DNA of 59,010 nucleotides from positions 1-59,010 of the forward strand of contig CAYXZZ010000002.1 in the NCBI GenBank assembly GCA_964470055.1. Reading direction: 5' to 3'. The translations under genes and the position numbers were made by a program. Below the pieces are notes generated by a model. It searched no databases. It was not told the origin of the DNA and saw only the letters and a list, made by a program, of their open reading frames with translations. Source of the stretch: JAEDES01 sp964470055 (GTDB taxonomy: Bacteria > Bacillota_I > Bacilli_A > RF39 > UBA660). Shown piece by piece: positions 1 to 7,428 of this stretch (within the stretch, counting starts at the first letter, position 1; each line of letters begins with the position of its first letter).

Positions 1-69
1 TAGCTCAGTTGGTAGAGCAAGGGACTGAAAATCCCTGTGTCGCTGGTTCGATTCCCGCTGGAGCCACCA
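1..69 (+). tRNA. tRNA-Phe (GAA), 5' end outside window
   Basis: The anticodon arm has loop CTGAAAA, giving anticodon GAA (Phe). The D arm, the TTCGATT T-loop and an encoded CCA at 67-69 are visible. The first seven bases of the acceptor stem lie before the window. It heads a tRNA cluster with tRNA-Arg and tRNA-Pro. Confidence 0.93.
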
Positions 70-105
70 GTTTTTTATTTAACCTGACTTAACAGTTAAG
101 GTCAT

Positions 106-182
106 GCGCTCGTAGCTCAGTTGGATAGAGTGTTTGGCTACGAACCAAAAGGTCAGGGGTTCGAATCCCTTCGAGCGCACCA
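106..182 (+). tRNA. tRNA-Arg (ACG)
   Basis: Acceptor GCGCTCG (106-112) pairs with CGAGCGC (172-178). The anticodon loop CTACGAA gives ACG (Arg). CCA is encoded at 180-182. It is 37 bp downstream of tRNA-Phe in the same orientation. Confidence 0.95.
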
Positions 183-194
183 TATATTATTGTT

Positions 195-271
195 CGGGAA
201 GTGGCTCAACTTGGTAGAGCACTTGGTTTGGGACCAAGGGGTTGCAGGTTCAAATCCTGTCTTCCCGACCA
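195..271 (+). tRNA. tRNA-Pro (TGG), prophage integration target
   Basis: Acceptor CGGGAAG (195-201) pairs with CTTCCCG (261-267). The anticodon loop TTTGGGA gives TGG (Pro). CCA is encoded at 269-271. The 3' part of the gene is the attL core, and the prophage restores the tRNA 3' end, so the gene stays intact. Confidence 0.95.
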
Positions 272-275
272 TTTG
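255..275. repeat. attL core (21-bp direct repeat)
   Basis: These 21 bases, covering the tRNA-Pro 3' end plus four bases, recur exactly at 36038-36058. The integrase gene starts its reverse-strand run just inside this copy. This is the usual layout of a tyrosine-integrase prophage in a tRNA gene. Confidence 0.92.
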
Positions 276-283
276 TTTTTATT

Positions 284-308
284 CGTTGAAATATCAACGA
301 TTTTTTTA
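284..308 (+). terminator. tRNA terminator brought by the prophage
   Basis: CGTTGA (284-289), loop AATA, TCAACG (294-299), then a T-run. It terminates the tRNA cluster in the lysogen. The original terminator now lies after attR at 36064. Confidence 0.75.
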
Positions 309-321
309 TGTATAAATTTAG

Positions 322-343
322 TTTACCTAATATTTACCTAATA
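322..343. promoter_or_regulatory. Candidate integrase arm-type sites, left side
   Basis: Two perfect tandem copies of the 11-mer TTTACCTAATA (322-332 and 333-343), about 47 bp from the attL core. A third copy lies 107 bp from attR at 35921-35931. Distance and orientation suit arm-binding sites of a tyrosine integrase. The function is inferred. Confidence 0.55.
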
Positions 344-357
344 CTTTTTCCTTTCTT

Positions 358-1521
358 TTATAAATTTGGCTCAAAAGTTAGATTGTCTAGAATATCGACA
401 ATCTCATCTTGAACAGTAGGGAATAAGTGCAAATAAATCTCTATCATAACTTGCATCGTGTGACCCAATCGATTTGCTGTCATTGTAAAGAATTTTACTG
501 CATCTATTTTTATATTTAATTTACGACATTGTTTAATGTATTCATTAATTAGTAATGATACATGACTATGTCTGAATTCGTGCATTGTTATTCTACGAAC
601 TCCACTTATTTTAAAATAATTATCTTTATGTCTATTTATGGTTGTCTTTGGTAGAAATCTTGCATTTCCAAAAACAAACCAGGTTTCTTTAAAATCAGTA
701 TATTTCATCATTTCATTTTTATATGTGAGCAATGTTTCAATTAAGAACTTGCTCATTTTTATTTTTCTATTTTGATTATTCTTAGTAGAAGTTATATCAA
801 CTTTTCCTTTAGTTTCTTCATATAAGGTTTTATTAATTGATATTTCTGCAGTATTGAAATTAATGTCTTCCCATGTAAGTGCTTGAATCTCACCACGTCT
901 GCAGCCAGTGTAGTATGCAAAAATAAAGAAGGTTCTGTCTAATAAATTATCAACTACTGAAATAAATTGATTAAATTCTTCAAAAGTAATATATCGTATT
1001 TTTTCTTCGTCTTTAATAATTGTATCTTGCTTTTCCTGGAAACATCCAAATGTACGAGCCGGATTATCCTGTAGTCCGTATTGTTTAACACCATAATCCA
1101 ATATGCCACATAAGATATTGTATATTTTATTTTTATACGTTGTTGAAATATTCTTTTTATTCATTTCATCAGCCCATAATCTGATCACTTGAATATTTAT
1201 ATCATTTGCAAAATAACTCTCAAAATAAGGCATAATATGATTCTTAGAATCCTTTATATACGAATTAACTGTAGATGATTTTCTGATTGACACTAGATGT
1301 TCAAAATAATCATTTGCAAGTAACCTAAATTCAATTGTTGAAGGATGCTCCCTAAGTCTTAAAAAATCACTTTGTGCCGCTTCCGCCATCTCTCTAGTTC
1401 GATACATCATTGATACTTTTTGTTTCCGATTTCCATATACATCTTTGTAGTAACATATATAATACCAATGACGTCCATCTTTGGTCCATTTCTTTTTATC
1501 TTTTTCATTTCTAACAGCCAT
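358..1521 (-). CDS. int: Prophage integrase (tyrosine recombinase)
   Basis: Site-specific recombinase that inserts and excises the prophage at tRNA-Pro. The N-terminal ~60 residues look like an arm-binding domain (basic, with the aromatic stretch HWYYICYYKD). A helical core-binding domain follows, then the catalytic domain with Arg at about 208-209 (TGCRRGE), HEFRH with His314 and Arg317, LGH at about 352, and nucleophile Tyr363. The length (387 aa) is typical of phage integrases. I chose ATG at 1521 because GGAG sits eight bases upstream; an in-frame GTG at 1530 overlaps that site. It lies beside attL, reading toward the tRNA. Confidence 0.93.
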   Translation of the reverse strand: MAVRNEKDKKKWTKDGRHWYYICYYKDVYGNRKQKVSMMYRTREMAEAAQSDFLRLREHPSTIEFRLLANDYFEHLVSIRKSSTVNSYIKDSKNHIMPYFESYFANDINIQVIRLWADEMNKKNISTTYKNKIYNILCGILDYGVKQYGLQDNPARTFGCFQEKQDTIIKDEEKIRYITFEEFNQFISVVDNLLDRTFFIFAYYTGCRRGEIQALTWEDINFNTAEISINKTLYEETKGKVDITSTKNNQNRKIKMSKFLIETLLTYKNEMMKYTDFKETWFVFGNARFLPKTTINRHKDNYFKISGVRRITMHEFRHSHVSLLINEYIKQCRKLNIKIDAVKFFTMTANRLGHTMQVMIEIYLHLFPTVQDEIVDILDNLTFEPNL

Positions 1522-1570
1522 AAAATTCACTCCGATTCTTTACATATTTTTTAAAATAGTGTAGAATTAA

Positions 1571-1661
1571 AGTACACAAAAAAGAATTAAAGTCTTGTCA
1601 GGGCCTTTTTTCTAATTGTGTACCTAATCTTTAGGTTTTGACTTACTGTTCCAGCAGTAGG
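1571..1661. other. Intergenic hairpins between integrase and membrane-protein gene
   Basis: GTACACAA (1574-1581) and TTGTGTAC (1616-1623) form the base of an imperfect hairpin. A second hairpin, GACTTACTG / CAGTAGGTC at about 1637-1660, is followed on the plus strand by seven Ts, so it would stop plus-strand transcripts. Both flanking genes are on the minus strand, so its role is unclear. No other gene is visible here. Confidence 0.4.
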
Positions 1662-1668
1662 TCTTTTT

Positions 1669-2049
1669 TTATTCCATGTAATCGATTTTGTCTTCGTCGA
1701 TGTCATAAAATTGATTTAAGTTATTTGTAGGTGATAAAGAATTTTCTCTATCTATTCTTTTATACCATTCTGTTTTTCTAAAATCTCTTAAGTAATAATA
1801 AATCTTATCAAATTCTTCCTCTTTCACCATTTTTGAAAGGCTTTTAATTAAGCTAAAATAACTATATTCAACTTTAGCTATTTCTTTATTATTAATTCTT
1901 AATGAGCACATATTTAATAACGATATAAAAAAAATAAATAGTAATAATATAATATTATAGTCAACAGAATTAAACATTTTCCCAATAATTAATATACCAC
2001 TAAATATAATTACTATTCCATTCACAAACATCATAAAAGTAGGTAACAT
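1669..2049 (-). CDS. Small membrane protein of the lysogeny module
   Basis: Not recognised as a known family. 126 residues: two adjacent hydrophobic helices in the first ~55 residues, then a charged cytoplasmic tail. ATG at 2049 is preceded by GAGGTG at the right distance; the upstream in-frame GTG is part of that ribosome site. It lies directly downstream of the repressor gene on the same strand, so it is probably co-expressed in the lysogen. Immunity or superinfection-exclusion genes often sit here, but that is only positional. Confidence 0.7.
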   Translation of the reverse strand: MLPTFMMFVNGIVIIFSGILIIGKMFNSVDYNIILLLFIFFISLLNMCSLRINNKEIAKVEYSYFSLIKSLSKMVKEEEFDKIYYYLRDFRKTEWYKRIDRENSLSPTNNLNQFYDIDEDKIDYME

Positions 2050-2073
2050 AATAAACACCTCAAATAATTTGTT

Positions 2074-2358
2074 CTATTCATCTTTAACATTATCGAATTT
2101 AGTTAAAGGTATATTGGTAATATCATAATTTACCATATTGAAATCTATTCCAGTAAGTGCATCTAAAGATATATTCAAAATTACTGATATTTCTATTGAT
2201 TTATCTATAGAAGGTTTTCTATTTTCATCTTCCCATCTTGCCACTGTTGTTTGATTTACATTTAATAGTTCAGCAAATTTGTTTTGTGATAAATTCAATT
2301 TTTTTCTTATATATTTTAAGTTAGAAGTAATATAATTTGTAATTTTATTCTCATTCAC
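2074..2358 (-). CDS. Phage repressor, XRE/Cro-CI helix-turn-helix
   Basis: 94-residue single-domain regulator. The helix-turn-helix lies in its first ~60 residues (KLNLSQNKFAELLNVNQTTV then RWEDENRKPS), typical of XRE repressors. There is no C-terminal cleavage domain of the LexA/CI type, so induction would need another mechanism. Start: GTG at 2358, eight bases after GGAGG; a TTG further upstream overlaps the ribosome site. It is divergent from a Cro-like gene across a shared operator region, the usual lysogeny switch. Confidence 0.88.
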   Translation of the reverse strand: MNENKITNYITSNLKYIRKKLNLSQNKFAELLNVNQTTVARWEDENRKPSIDKSIEISVILNISLDALTGIDFNMVNYDITNIPLTKFDNVKDE

Positions 2359-2377
2359 TTCAATCACCTCCAAATTA

Positions 2378-2406
2378 ATTATATACTTGAAAAAAAATTA
2401 ATTCAA
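2378..2406 (-). promoter_or_regulatory. Repressor promoter (leftward)
   Basis: On the minus strand, TTGAAT (2401-2406) and TATAAT (2378-2383) are 17 bp apart, giving a near-consensus sigma-A promoter that reads the repressor gene. Confidence 0.75.
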
Positions 2407-2414
2407 TATTTTTT

Positions 2415-2458
2415 ATGACAAAATGCAGAAAAAGTCTTGACTATGACAGATTGCAGAA
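2415..2458. promoter_or_regulatory. Operator repeats of the lysogeny switch
   Basis: Two 16-bp direct repeats of pattern ATGACANNNTGCAGAA at 2415-2430 and 2443-2458, 28 bp apart. The first lies between the two divergent -35 boxes. The second fills the spacer of the rightward promoter. A third copy is at 2702-2717. These are the best candidates for the binding sites of the repressor and the Cro-like protein. Confidence 0.7.
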
Positions 2459-2465
2459 CTATAAT
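2437..2465 (+). promoter_or_regulatory. Early rightward promoter
   Basis: TTGACT (2437-2442), 17-bp spacer, perfect TATAAT (2460-2465). The spacer is an operator repeat, so a bound repressor would block RNA polymerase directly. Confidence 0.82.
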
Positions 2466-2490
2466 AGTATTAATCAAGGAGGTGAATAAA

Positions 2491-2733
2491 GTGAACGAAA
2501 ATATGAAAATTATGATTGGTAAAGAATTGAAAAAATTAAGAATTGATTGTGGAAAATCAGTAGAAGAACTTAGTAAGAAAAGTAAAATAAATAAAGATAC
2601 TATTTACAAATATGAAAGTGGTAAAGGTAATAGTTTTGATACACTAGAAAAATTATTAAATATTTATAATGTTACATATTTTATTTTTTTTAAACGCATA
2701 TATGACACAATGCAGAAGAAGGAGCGATTATGA
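2491..2733 (+). CDS. Cro-like XRE helix-turn-helix regulator
   Basis: 80 residues with one helix-turn-helix (GKSVEELSKKSKINKDTIYK) followed by YESGKG, typical of the XRE family. Start: GTG at 2491, eight bases after AAGGAGG. First gene of the rightward early transcript and divergent from the repressor, so a Cro or early-activator role is likely. Its 3' end contains the third operator repeat (2702-2717) and overlaps the next gene by four bases. Confidence 0.82.
   Translation: MNENMKIMIGKELKKLRIDCGKSVEELSKKSKINKDTIYKYESGKGNSFDTLEKLLNIYNVTYFIFFKRIYDTMQKKERL
2702..2717. promoter_or_regulatory. Third operator-like repeat
   Basis: Copy of ATGACANNNTGCAGAA inside the 3' end of the Cro-like gene, just before the next start codon. 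It may be an auxiliary operator. Confidence 0.5.
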
Positions 2734-2957
2734 GAGAAGAAAAAAAAGTCCCTGACAAGACAAAAGAAGAAGTTTTAGAACAATTATATGTATCAGCTTC
2801 TGATCTACAAATATTAATTCCAACTATTACATATCCGCAAGCATTGGAATATATTAAAGAAGCAAGAGATATTATGGAAGCTAAAGGCTACGACATTCCA
2901 AAAGGGAGAACTAAAGTAGCATTAACATCAATTGTTAGAAAAAAATTTGGTTTTTAA
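2730..2957 (+). CDS. Small early DNA-binding-like protein (DUF3173/excisionase-like)
   Basis: 75 residues. The pattern of a helical region, then YIKEARDIMEAKGYDIPKGR, then a short C-terminal helix resembles small winged-helix proteins of the DUF3173/excisionase type found in mobile elements. AAGGAG lies five bases before ATG. It follows the Cro-like gene with a four-base overlap. The family assignment comes from memory of the pattern and is tentative; excisionase is the most likely role if correct. Confidence 0.55.
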   Translation: MREEKKVPDKTKEEVLEQLYVSASDLQILIPTITYPQALEYIKEARDIMEAKGYDIPKGRTKVALTSIVRKKFGF

Positions 2958-2968
2958 AAAAGAATAAA

Positions 2969-3180
2969 TTTTAGATGTCTAGTGAACTACACAAAAAGCA
3001 ATATAATATCATATCTTTCTTTCATTAGATAAGTATTGTGTTTTGATAAATCCTCTAGTTATTTTTATTATAAAAAAAGGGATCTGCATCGTCCTGCTTG
3101 AAAATCCATAAAGAGTTATTTTTATGTGTCACATTCTATAGAAAATAAAATTTTTTGTGTAGTTCGTTAGGCATCTAAAA
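2969..3180 (+). ncRNA. Candidate structured RNA closed by a 29-bp helix
   Basis: Arms 2969-2997 and 3152-3180 pair over 29 positions. The only departures from Watson-Crick pairing are three G-U wobbles in the plus-strand RNA; on the minus strand they would be A-C mismatches. The enclosed ~154 bases contain no convincing ORF and carry a 12-base direct repeat (AGTTATTTTTAT). No reverse transcriptase is nearby. It lies in the early operon between two small genes. Function unknown; an RNA processing unit or regulatory RNA is plausible. Confidence 0.55.
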
Positions 3181-3206
3181 GGAAGAAAAAAAGGAGGAAC
3201 CTAATT

Positions 3207-3329
3207 ATGAAGAAATTATTAAATTATTTTTTTGAAGAAGATGAAACTGAATTAATAGACAGTTATAAAAATTTAGGAATATTAGCAGTAATTAGTTTTG
3301 TAGTTTCAGTTTTAGCAATTATTGCATAA
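3207..3329 (+). CDS. Small membrane protein (40 aa)
   Basis: ATG at 3207 follows AAGGAGG at 3191-3197. The 40-residue product has an acidic N-terminal half (KLLNYFFEEDETELIDSYKN) and one C-terminal transmembrane helix (ILAVISFVVSVLAII). It is the first gene after the candidate structured RNA. Function not recognised. Confidence 0.65.
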   Translation: MKKLLNYFFEEDETELIDSYKNLGILAVISFVVSVLAIIA

Positions 3330-3340
3330 CAGGAGGAAAT

Positions 3341-3577
3341 ATGGAATTTACAGAAAAAGATATTGAAAAATATATCGAAAAAAGAGAAAAGTTAGAAAAG
3401 GATTTATACGCTGAGAGAGCTTATGGTAAACCTAAAAAATCAACACTTAGAAAAATTGAAGAATTAGATAGGATTATTCATTATGACGATTATAGGTTAG
3501 AAGCTAAAAACTTACGTAGAAAAGTAAGTTACTATGAAGAATTATTAAAAAGACACAACATCAGTTATTTAAAGTAA
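3341..3577 (+). CDS. Small charged helical protein (78 aa)
   Basis: 78 residues, almost all charged helix and probably coiled coil (EKDIEKYIEKREKLEKDLYA). AGGAGG precedes the ATG, and the gene begins 11 bases after the previous stop. Not recognised. Confidence 0.68.
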   Translation: MEFTEKDIEKYIEKREKLEKDLYAERAYGKPKKSTLRKIEELDRIIHYDDYRLEAKNLRRKVSYYEELLKRHNISYLK

Positions 3578-3587
3578 GGGGGATAAA

Positions 3588-3701
3588 ATGAAAAAAAGAC
3601 AAAAAAAGAGAGAACTCAACCTGCAAGTAAAAGTTCCCTTTGTCAAAATGACACTTTTAGTATACCACAAATACCTCTTATTTTCAAGGAGGTGTGAGTG
3701 A
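3588..3701 (+). CDS. Possible small basic peptide (37 aa)
   Basis: A GGGGGAT ribosome-like site precedes ATG 3588. The peptide starts MKKRQKKREL and ends inside the ribosome site of the next gene, sharing its TGATG junction at 3699-3703. It may be a coupling leader for the DnaD-like gene rather than a functional protein. Confidence 0.4.
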   Translation: MKKRQKKRELNLQVKVPFVKMTLLVYHKYLLFSRRCE

Positions 3702-4447
3702 TGGCAACAAGGTATATACAAACTGACTTTTGGACGGATACCAAAGTAAGAAAAGCAAGTTCTGAAGAACGATATTTCATGTTGTATTTGTTAACAAATC
3801 AACATACTAATCAACTCGGTTGCTATGAAATTGTATTAGAAGATGTCGCTAATGATATGGGTTTTAAAGATGATGTTTTAAAAGTAAAAAAACTATTAAA
3901 ATCTATGAAAGAAAAGTTTAATTTTGCTGACTTTGATAGTGATACAAATGAAGTATTTATAACCAATTGGTATAAGTATAATTGGACTAAAAGTCCTAAG
4001 GTAATGGAACACATTATAAAAGAATTAGAATGGGTTAAAAGTGGCAAATTTAAAGAAATAATTGCTACGGTATGTATACCCTATAAATACCCTATGATAG
4101 GGTATCGGTATAAAAATAATAATAAAAATAAATATAATTATATAAATATATATGATCTTATTGAGAAAAAATTTGGAAGAACAATTAGTTCAATTGAATA
4201 CGAATCGATTAAGAATTGGGAAATGACAAATATTCCACCAGAAATAATTGCTCTAGCTATTAATGAAGCTATGACATATGATGCTCGAAGTATTAAGTAC
4301 ATTCAAAAAATATTATATTCCTGGGCAAAACAGGGATTAGACACTGAAGAAAAAGTCACTAAATATTTAGAAAATCAGAAAAAGACCAAAAGCCAAAAGA
4401 AGAAAGAGGAAGATGATAGCGAAGACATCTCCTATGAGGTATTGTAA
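3701..4447 (+). CDS. Phage replication initiator, DnaD-like
   Basis: 248 residues. The N-terminal ~110 residues look like a winged-helix replisome-organiser domain (RYIQTDFWTDTKVRKASSEE). The C-terminal part has the DnaD-type signature around ARSIKYIQKILYSWAKQG, followed by a charged tail. Proteins of this type bind the phage origin and load the helicase. AAGGAGG lies eight bases before ATG 3701. The stop overlaps the helicase start (TAATG), so the two are translationally coupled. The internal tract CCCTATAAATACCCTATGATAGGGTATCGG at about 4079-4108 may form a hairpin. Confidence 0.85.
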   Translation: MATRYIQTDFWTDTKVRKASSEERYFMLYLLTNQHTNQLGCYEIVLEDVANDMGFKDDVLKVKKLLKSMKEKFNFADFDSDTNEVFITNWYKYNWTKSPKVMEHIIKELEWVKSGKFKEIIATVCIPYKYPMIGYRYKNNNKNKYNYINIYDLIEKKFGRTISSIEYESIKNWEMTNIPPEIIALAINEAMTYDARSIKYIQKILYSWAKQGLDTEEKVTKYLENQKKTKSQKKKEEDDSEDISYEVL

Positions 4448-5754
4448 TGGATTTTCAAATAGAAGAAGAATTTCTTGGAGCATTGATGTTGAATCCAGAT
4501 TTAATGAAAAAAATAATAATTCCTGAAGAATGCATAATGGATGCAGCAAATAATTTTATTTTTAAGTTGTTTAAAAAACAGTATTCCGAACATAAAACAA
4601 TAAGTCTTGTAGGATTAGCAGAACATTATAAGCATTTGTTTAATGAAAAGTTTAATTTACAAGATATAATTCCAAAATTGAGCAGAATACTAGCTGAAAC
4701 AAGTCCAATAGTTAATTTTGATTATTATCAAGAATCATTATTTGCAAGGTACAAGCGATATAAAATTTTAGATTTAATTAATAAATACAAGAATGAAAAA
4801 ATATCAACAGATGATTTATTAAACTCAATTCACAAATATGAATCTTTAAGCATAACTTCAACTCAAGGTAAGTTAGATGCAAAAGAGATATATTCGATGA
4901 TTAATTCAAAAAATAAGAATATTGAATTTCGATTAAAAAAATTATCTGATACCGCAAATATTCAAGAACATGACCTTGTAGTTATTGCAGCAAGACCAGG
5001 AATAGGTAAATCTGGATTTATGTTGAATTTAATAGAAGACCTTTCAAATCAATATCCTTGCTTGTTATTTAATCTAGAAATGTCAGAGAAGCAAGTTTAT
5101 CAAAGATTAGTTGCAATTAATACACAAATACCTATGATTTATCACGATAAACCAGCTACAGAGCACCAAAAAACAAAAATAATAGAAGGATGTCGTAATG
5201 TAGCAAATAAGCAAATAAAGGTTATTTCTGCAGGGCAGACAATAGAAAGTATTCGTAGAAAAATTATCAATGAATCAAAGGAACAACATCTATTAGTCTT
5301 TATAGATTATGTAGGATTAATTGGAAGTTCAGCCAAACATCCATCATTGTATGAAAAAATAACATCAATTGTTAAAGAACTAAGACAGATTTCATTAGAT
5401 TTTAATTGCACGATTTTTTTAGCAAGTCAAATTAATAGAAGTTCCGAAAAAGAAAAAGATAAGATGCCTAAAATAAGTGACTTAAAAGAATCCGGTGAAT
5501 TAGAACAATCAGCAACAACAGTTTTATTAATACACGATGAATATCATAATAAGAATTTATCAAAAAAAGATATTGAGATTTCTGTAATAATTGGTAAAAA
5601 CCGAAATGGAAAACTAGGATTAGCCAAAATGAAATATTACAAAGAAACTCAACGTTTTGAGGAAATTCAAAATATTGTTGAAAAAATAACAAACGATAAA
5701 AAACAGGGGAGTCAATCACAAATAAATTTTTCAAATGAAAAAGAAGGGAAGTAA
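4447..5754 (+). CDS. dnaB-like: Replicative DNA helicase, DnaB family
   Basis: 435 residues, the usual length for phage DnaB-type helicases. The N-terminal helical domain (~1-130) is followed by a RecA-like ATPase with Walker A AARPGIGKSG (~181-190), Walker B LLVFIDYVGL (~282-291) and the downstream motif KISDLKESGELEQSATTVLL. It would form a hexamer that unwinds phage DNA during replication. It directly follows its probable loader, the DnaD-like protein. Confidence 0.92.
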   Translation: MDFQIEEEFLGALMLNPDLMKKIIIPEECIMDAANNFIFKLFKKQYSEHKTISLVGLAEHYKHLFNEKFNLQDIIPKLSRILAETSPIVNFDYYQESLFARYKRYKILDLINKYKNEKISTDDLLNSIHKYESLSITSTQGKLDAKEIYSMINSKNKNIEFRLKKLSDTANIQEHDLVVIAARPGIGKSGFMLNLIEDLSNQYPCLLFNLEMSEKQVYQRLVAINTQIPMIYHDKPATEHQKTKIIEGCRNVANKQIKVISAGQTIESIRRKIINESKEQHLLVFIDYVGLIGSSAKHPSLYEKITSIVKELRQISLDFNCTIFLASQINRSSEKEKDKMPKISDLKESGELEQSATTVLLIHDEYHNKNLSKKDIEISVIIGKNRNGKLGLAKMKYYKETQRFEEIQNIVEKITNDKKQGSQSQINFSNEKEGK

Positions 5755-5757
5755 AAT

Positions 5758-6030
5758 ATGAAAATTAAAGTAGAAGAAATAAAAAAAATCGATAGAGAAA
5801 ACTCAAGATTAAAAGGTATGGTTAAATTGAGTATTGATGATCAATTTATCGTTAATGATATTCGAATTATCGAAGGAAACAAAGGATTATTTATAGCTAT
5901 GCCTGCTGTAAAGATGTTTGATGGAAAGTATAAAGATATATTTCATCCAATAAATTCAGACGTTGAAAAAGAAATATCAGAAATAATTATAAAAAAATAT
6001 AATGAATTTTTAGAAAAGGAAGAGGTGTAG
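5758..6030 (+). CDS. spoVG: SpoVG-like protein carried by the phage
   Basis: 90 residues matching the SpoVG fold and core motif: VNDIRIIEGNKGLFIAMPAV, then DIFHPINSDVEKEI. SpoVG is a small nucleic-acid-binding regulator of host sporulation, septation and virulence genes. Here it sits inside the replication module, four bases after the helicase, so it may act in phage DNA metabolism or in host control. Confidence 0.9.
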   Translation: MKIKVEEIKKIDRENSRLKGMVKLSIDDQFIVNDIRIIEGNKGLFIAMPAVKMFDGKYKDIFHPINSDVEKEISEIIIKKYNEFLEKEEV

Positions 6031-6031
6031 T

Positions 6032-6544
6032 ATGAAGATTTTATCAAATAGAACATATACTGATTTATTAGCTCAAATAAAAGTTGCAGAAAATTCTGCA
6101 AGAGATGCAAATAAATCAAAAGAAAACTATAAAAGTAAAGCTGAAGAATTAGAAAAACAGAATGCAGCATTAAGTGCAGAGTTGATTCAAGAAAGATCGT
6201 CAGCAGAAAAAATGAAAAGTGAGATAGAATCACTAGATGCAAAAAATAGTCAATTAAATAAAAAAATAGGTGGATATGAATCTGGAAAGGGAAAAGTTGC
6301 TACACGTGATAAAAGAATTAAAGAACTTGAATCAGAACTTTCTGGAGTAAAAAAACAACTAAATCTAGTAGAAAAACAACTTATTAAAGAAGTTGAAGAC
6401 CGTAAACAAGTTGAAGAAGAAAAGAAAAAACTTCAAGGTATTATAGATAATCAAAATCATTTATTATCAACTAAGATGAGAGGAAATCCCAAACTAAGTG
6501 AATTAGAAAAATTTGATGGCAAAATATCTAAAAAATGCAAGTAA
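6032..6544 (+). CDS. Coiled-coil protein
   Basis: 170 residues, predicted almost entirely as a long coiled coil (from about 20 to 150), with no transmembrane segment. It follows spoVG by one base with GAGGTG before its ATG and overlaps the recombinase gene by ten bases. Replication or recombination accessory by position only. Confidence 0.72.
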   Translation: MKILSNRTYTDLLAQIKVAENSARDANKSKENYKSKAEELEKQNAALSAELIQERSSAEKMKSEIESLDAKNSQLNKKIGGYESGKGKVATRDKRIKELESELSGVKKQLNLVEKQLIKEVEDRKQVEEEKKKLQGIIDNQNHLLSTKMRGNPKLSELEKFDGKISKKCK

Positions 6545-7410
6545 ATAAGAAAAAACTAACTGATAATTTAGATATTTGGTTAGAAGAACAACATTTGAAT
6601 GAATTATCAGAAAACACTCTAAAACAGTATAAAAACGGTGTTAGAAAGTTTTTAAGATATTTAGAAGAAAATGATATAATCACCATAAAAAAGCAGACTA
6701 TGCTTGATTATAAGCATTATTTAAACGATATTTCGAAGTCTGTTAATAGTAAAAATGCTTGGATTATATCTTTAAACAAATATCTTAAATATTTAAACTT
6801 AAATAGTCTTTGTTTGAAACAAATCAACGTTCAAAATAGATATTATACTTATTATAATTTGACTATGTCTGATTATAAAAGGTTATTACGAATAGCTAAA
6901 AGGGAAAATAGAATCCAGGATTATTGGATCATAAAAACATTAGCCATGACAGGAATAAGAATTAGTGAATTAAAATATTTTACTGTTGAGAATTTGCAAC
7001 GTCAGAATGAAAATATTTTATGGATCGAAAATAAAGGTAAAAGCAGAGATGTTCCTTTACGTGACGATTTAGCCAGAGATTTACGAAAATATGCAAGAAC
7101 TAACAAAATAACAACTGGAACTATTTTTCCATCACCAAAAATTCCAGGACAAATGATTCATACAGCGACAATTTGGAAACATCTTCAGAAGATAGCAGGA
7201 ATAGCCAGAGTAAAGTTAAAAAATGTACATCCACATAGCTTTAGACACTTATTCGCAGATGTATTTTTACAAACTTATTCTGATAATGTCATAATGCTTG
7301 CAGAATTTTTGGGACATAACTCTTTAGAAACAACAAAAATATATACACGAAAGACATTAAAACAGAAGAAAGAAATGCTATCGAATTTAGATTTTAAAGA
7401 ACGAGATTAA
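6535..7410 (+). CDS. Second tyrosine recombinase (XerC/XerD-like)
   Basis: 291 residues: an N-terminal SAM-like core-binding domain (about 8-95) and a catalytic domain with Arg142 (MTGIRISE), HPHSFRH giving His234 and Arg237, LGHNS (~259) and nucleophile Tyr270 (IYTRKT). It lacks the arm-binding domain of the integrase at 358-1521. It sits in the replication module rather than near att, so it is likelier to resolve multimers, or to be a Xer-like or inversion enzyme, than to integrate the phage. Confidence 0.87.
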   Translation: MQVNKKKLTDNLDIWLEEQHLNELSENTLKQYKNGVRKFLRYLEENDIITIKKQTMLDYKHYLNDISKSVNSKNAWIISLNKYLKYLNLNSLCLKQINVQNRYYTYYNLTMSDYKRLLRIAKRENRIQDYWIIKTLAMTGIRISELKYFTVENLQRQNENILWIENKGKSRDVPLRDDLARDLRKYARTNKITTGTIFPSPKIPGQMIHTATIWKHLQKIAGIARVKLKNVHPHSFRHLFADVFLQTYSDNVIMLAEFLGHNSLETTKIYTRKTLKQKKEMLSNLDFKERD

Positions 7411-7428
7411 AAGTCCCGTTTTTTTTAA
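7396..7428 (+). terminator. Weak terminator after replication module
   Basis: AACGAGA / TCCCGTT-like hairpin at the end of the recombinase gene followed by eight Ts. One base is bulged on each side, so it may be leaky. Confidence 0.45.

Noticed and set aside
1590..1600. CTTGTCAGGG shared with 34581-34590 as a possible prophage-end repeat
   Set aside because: Only ten bases match. The second copy is the -35 region of a promoter, and both are too far from the att cores for arm sites.
2969..3180. Retron-like msr-msd with inverted repeats
   Set aside because: No reverse transcriptase gene lies nearby, and the following ORFs are tiny unrelated proteins.
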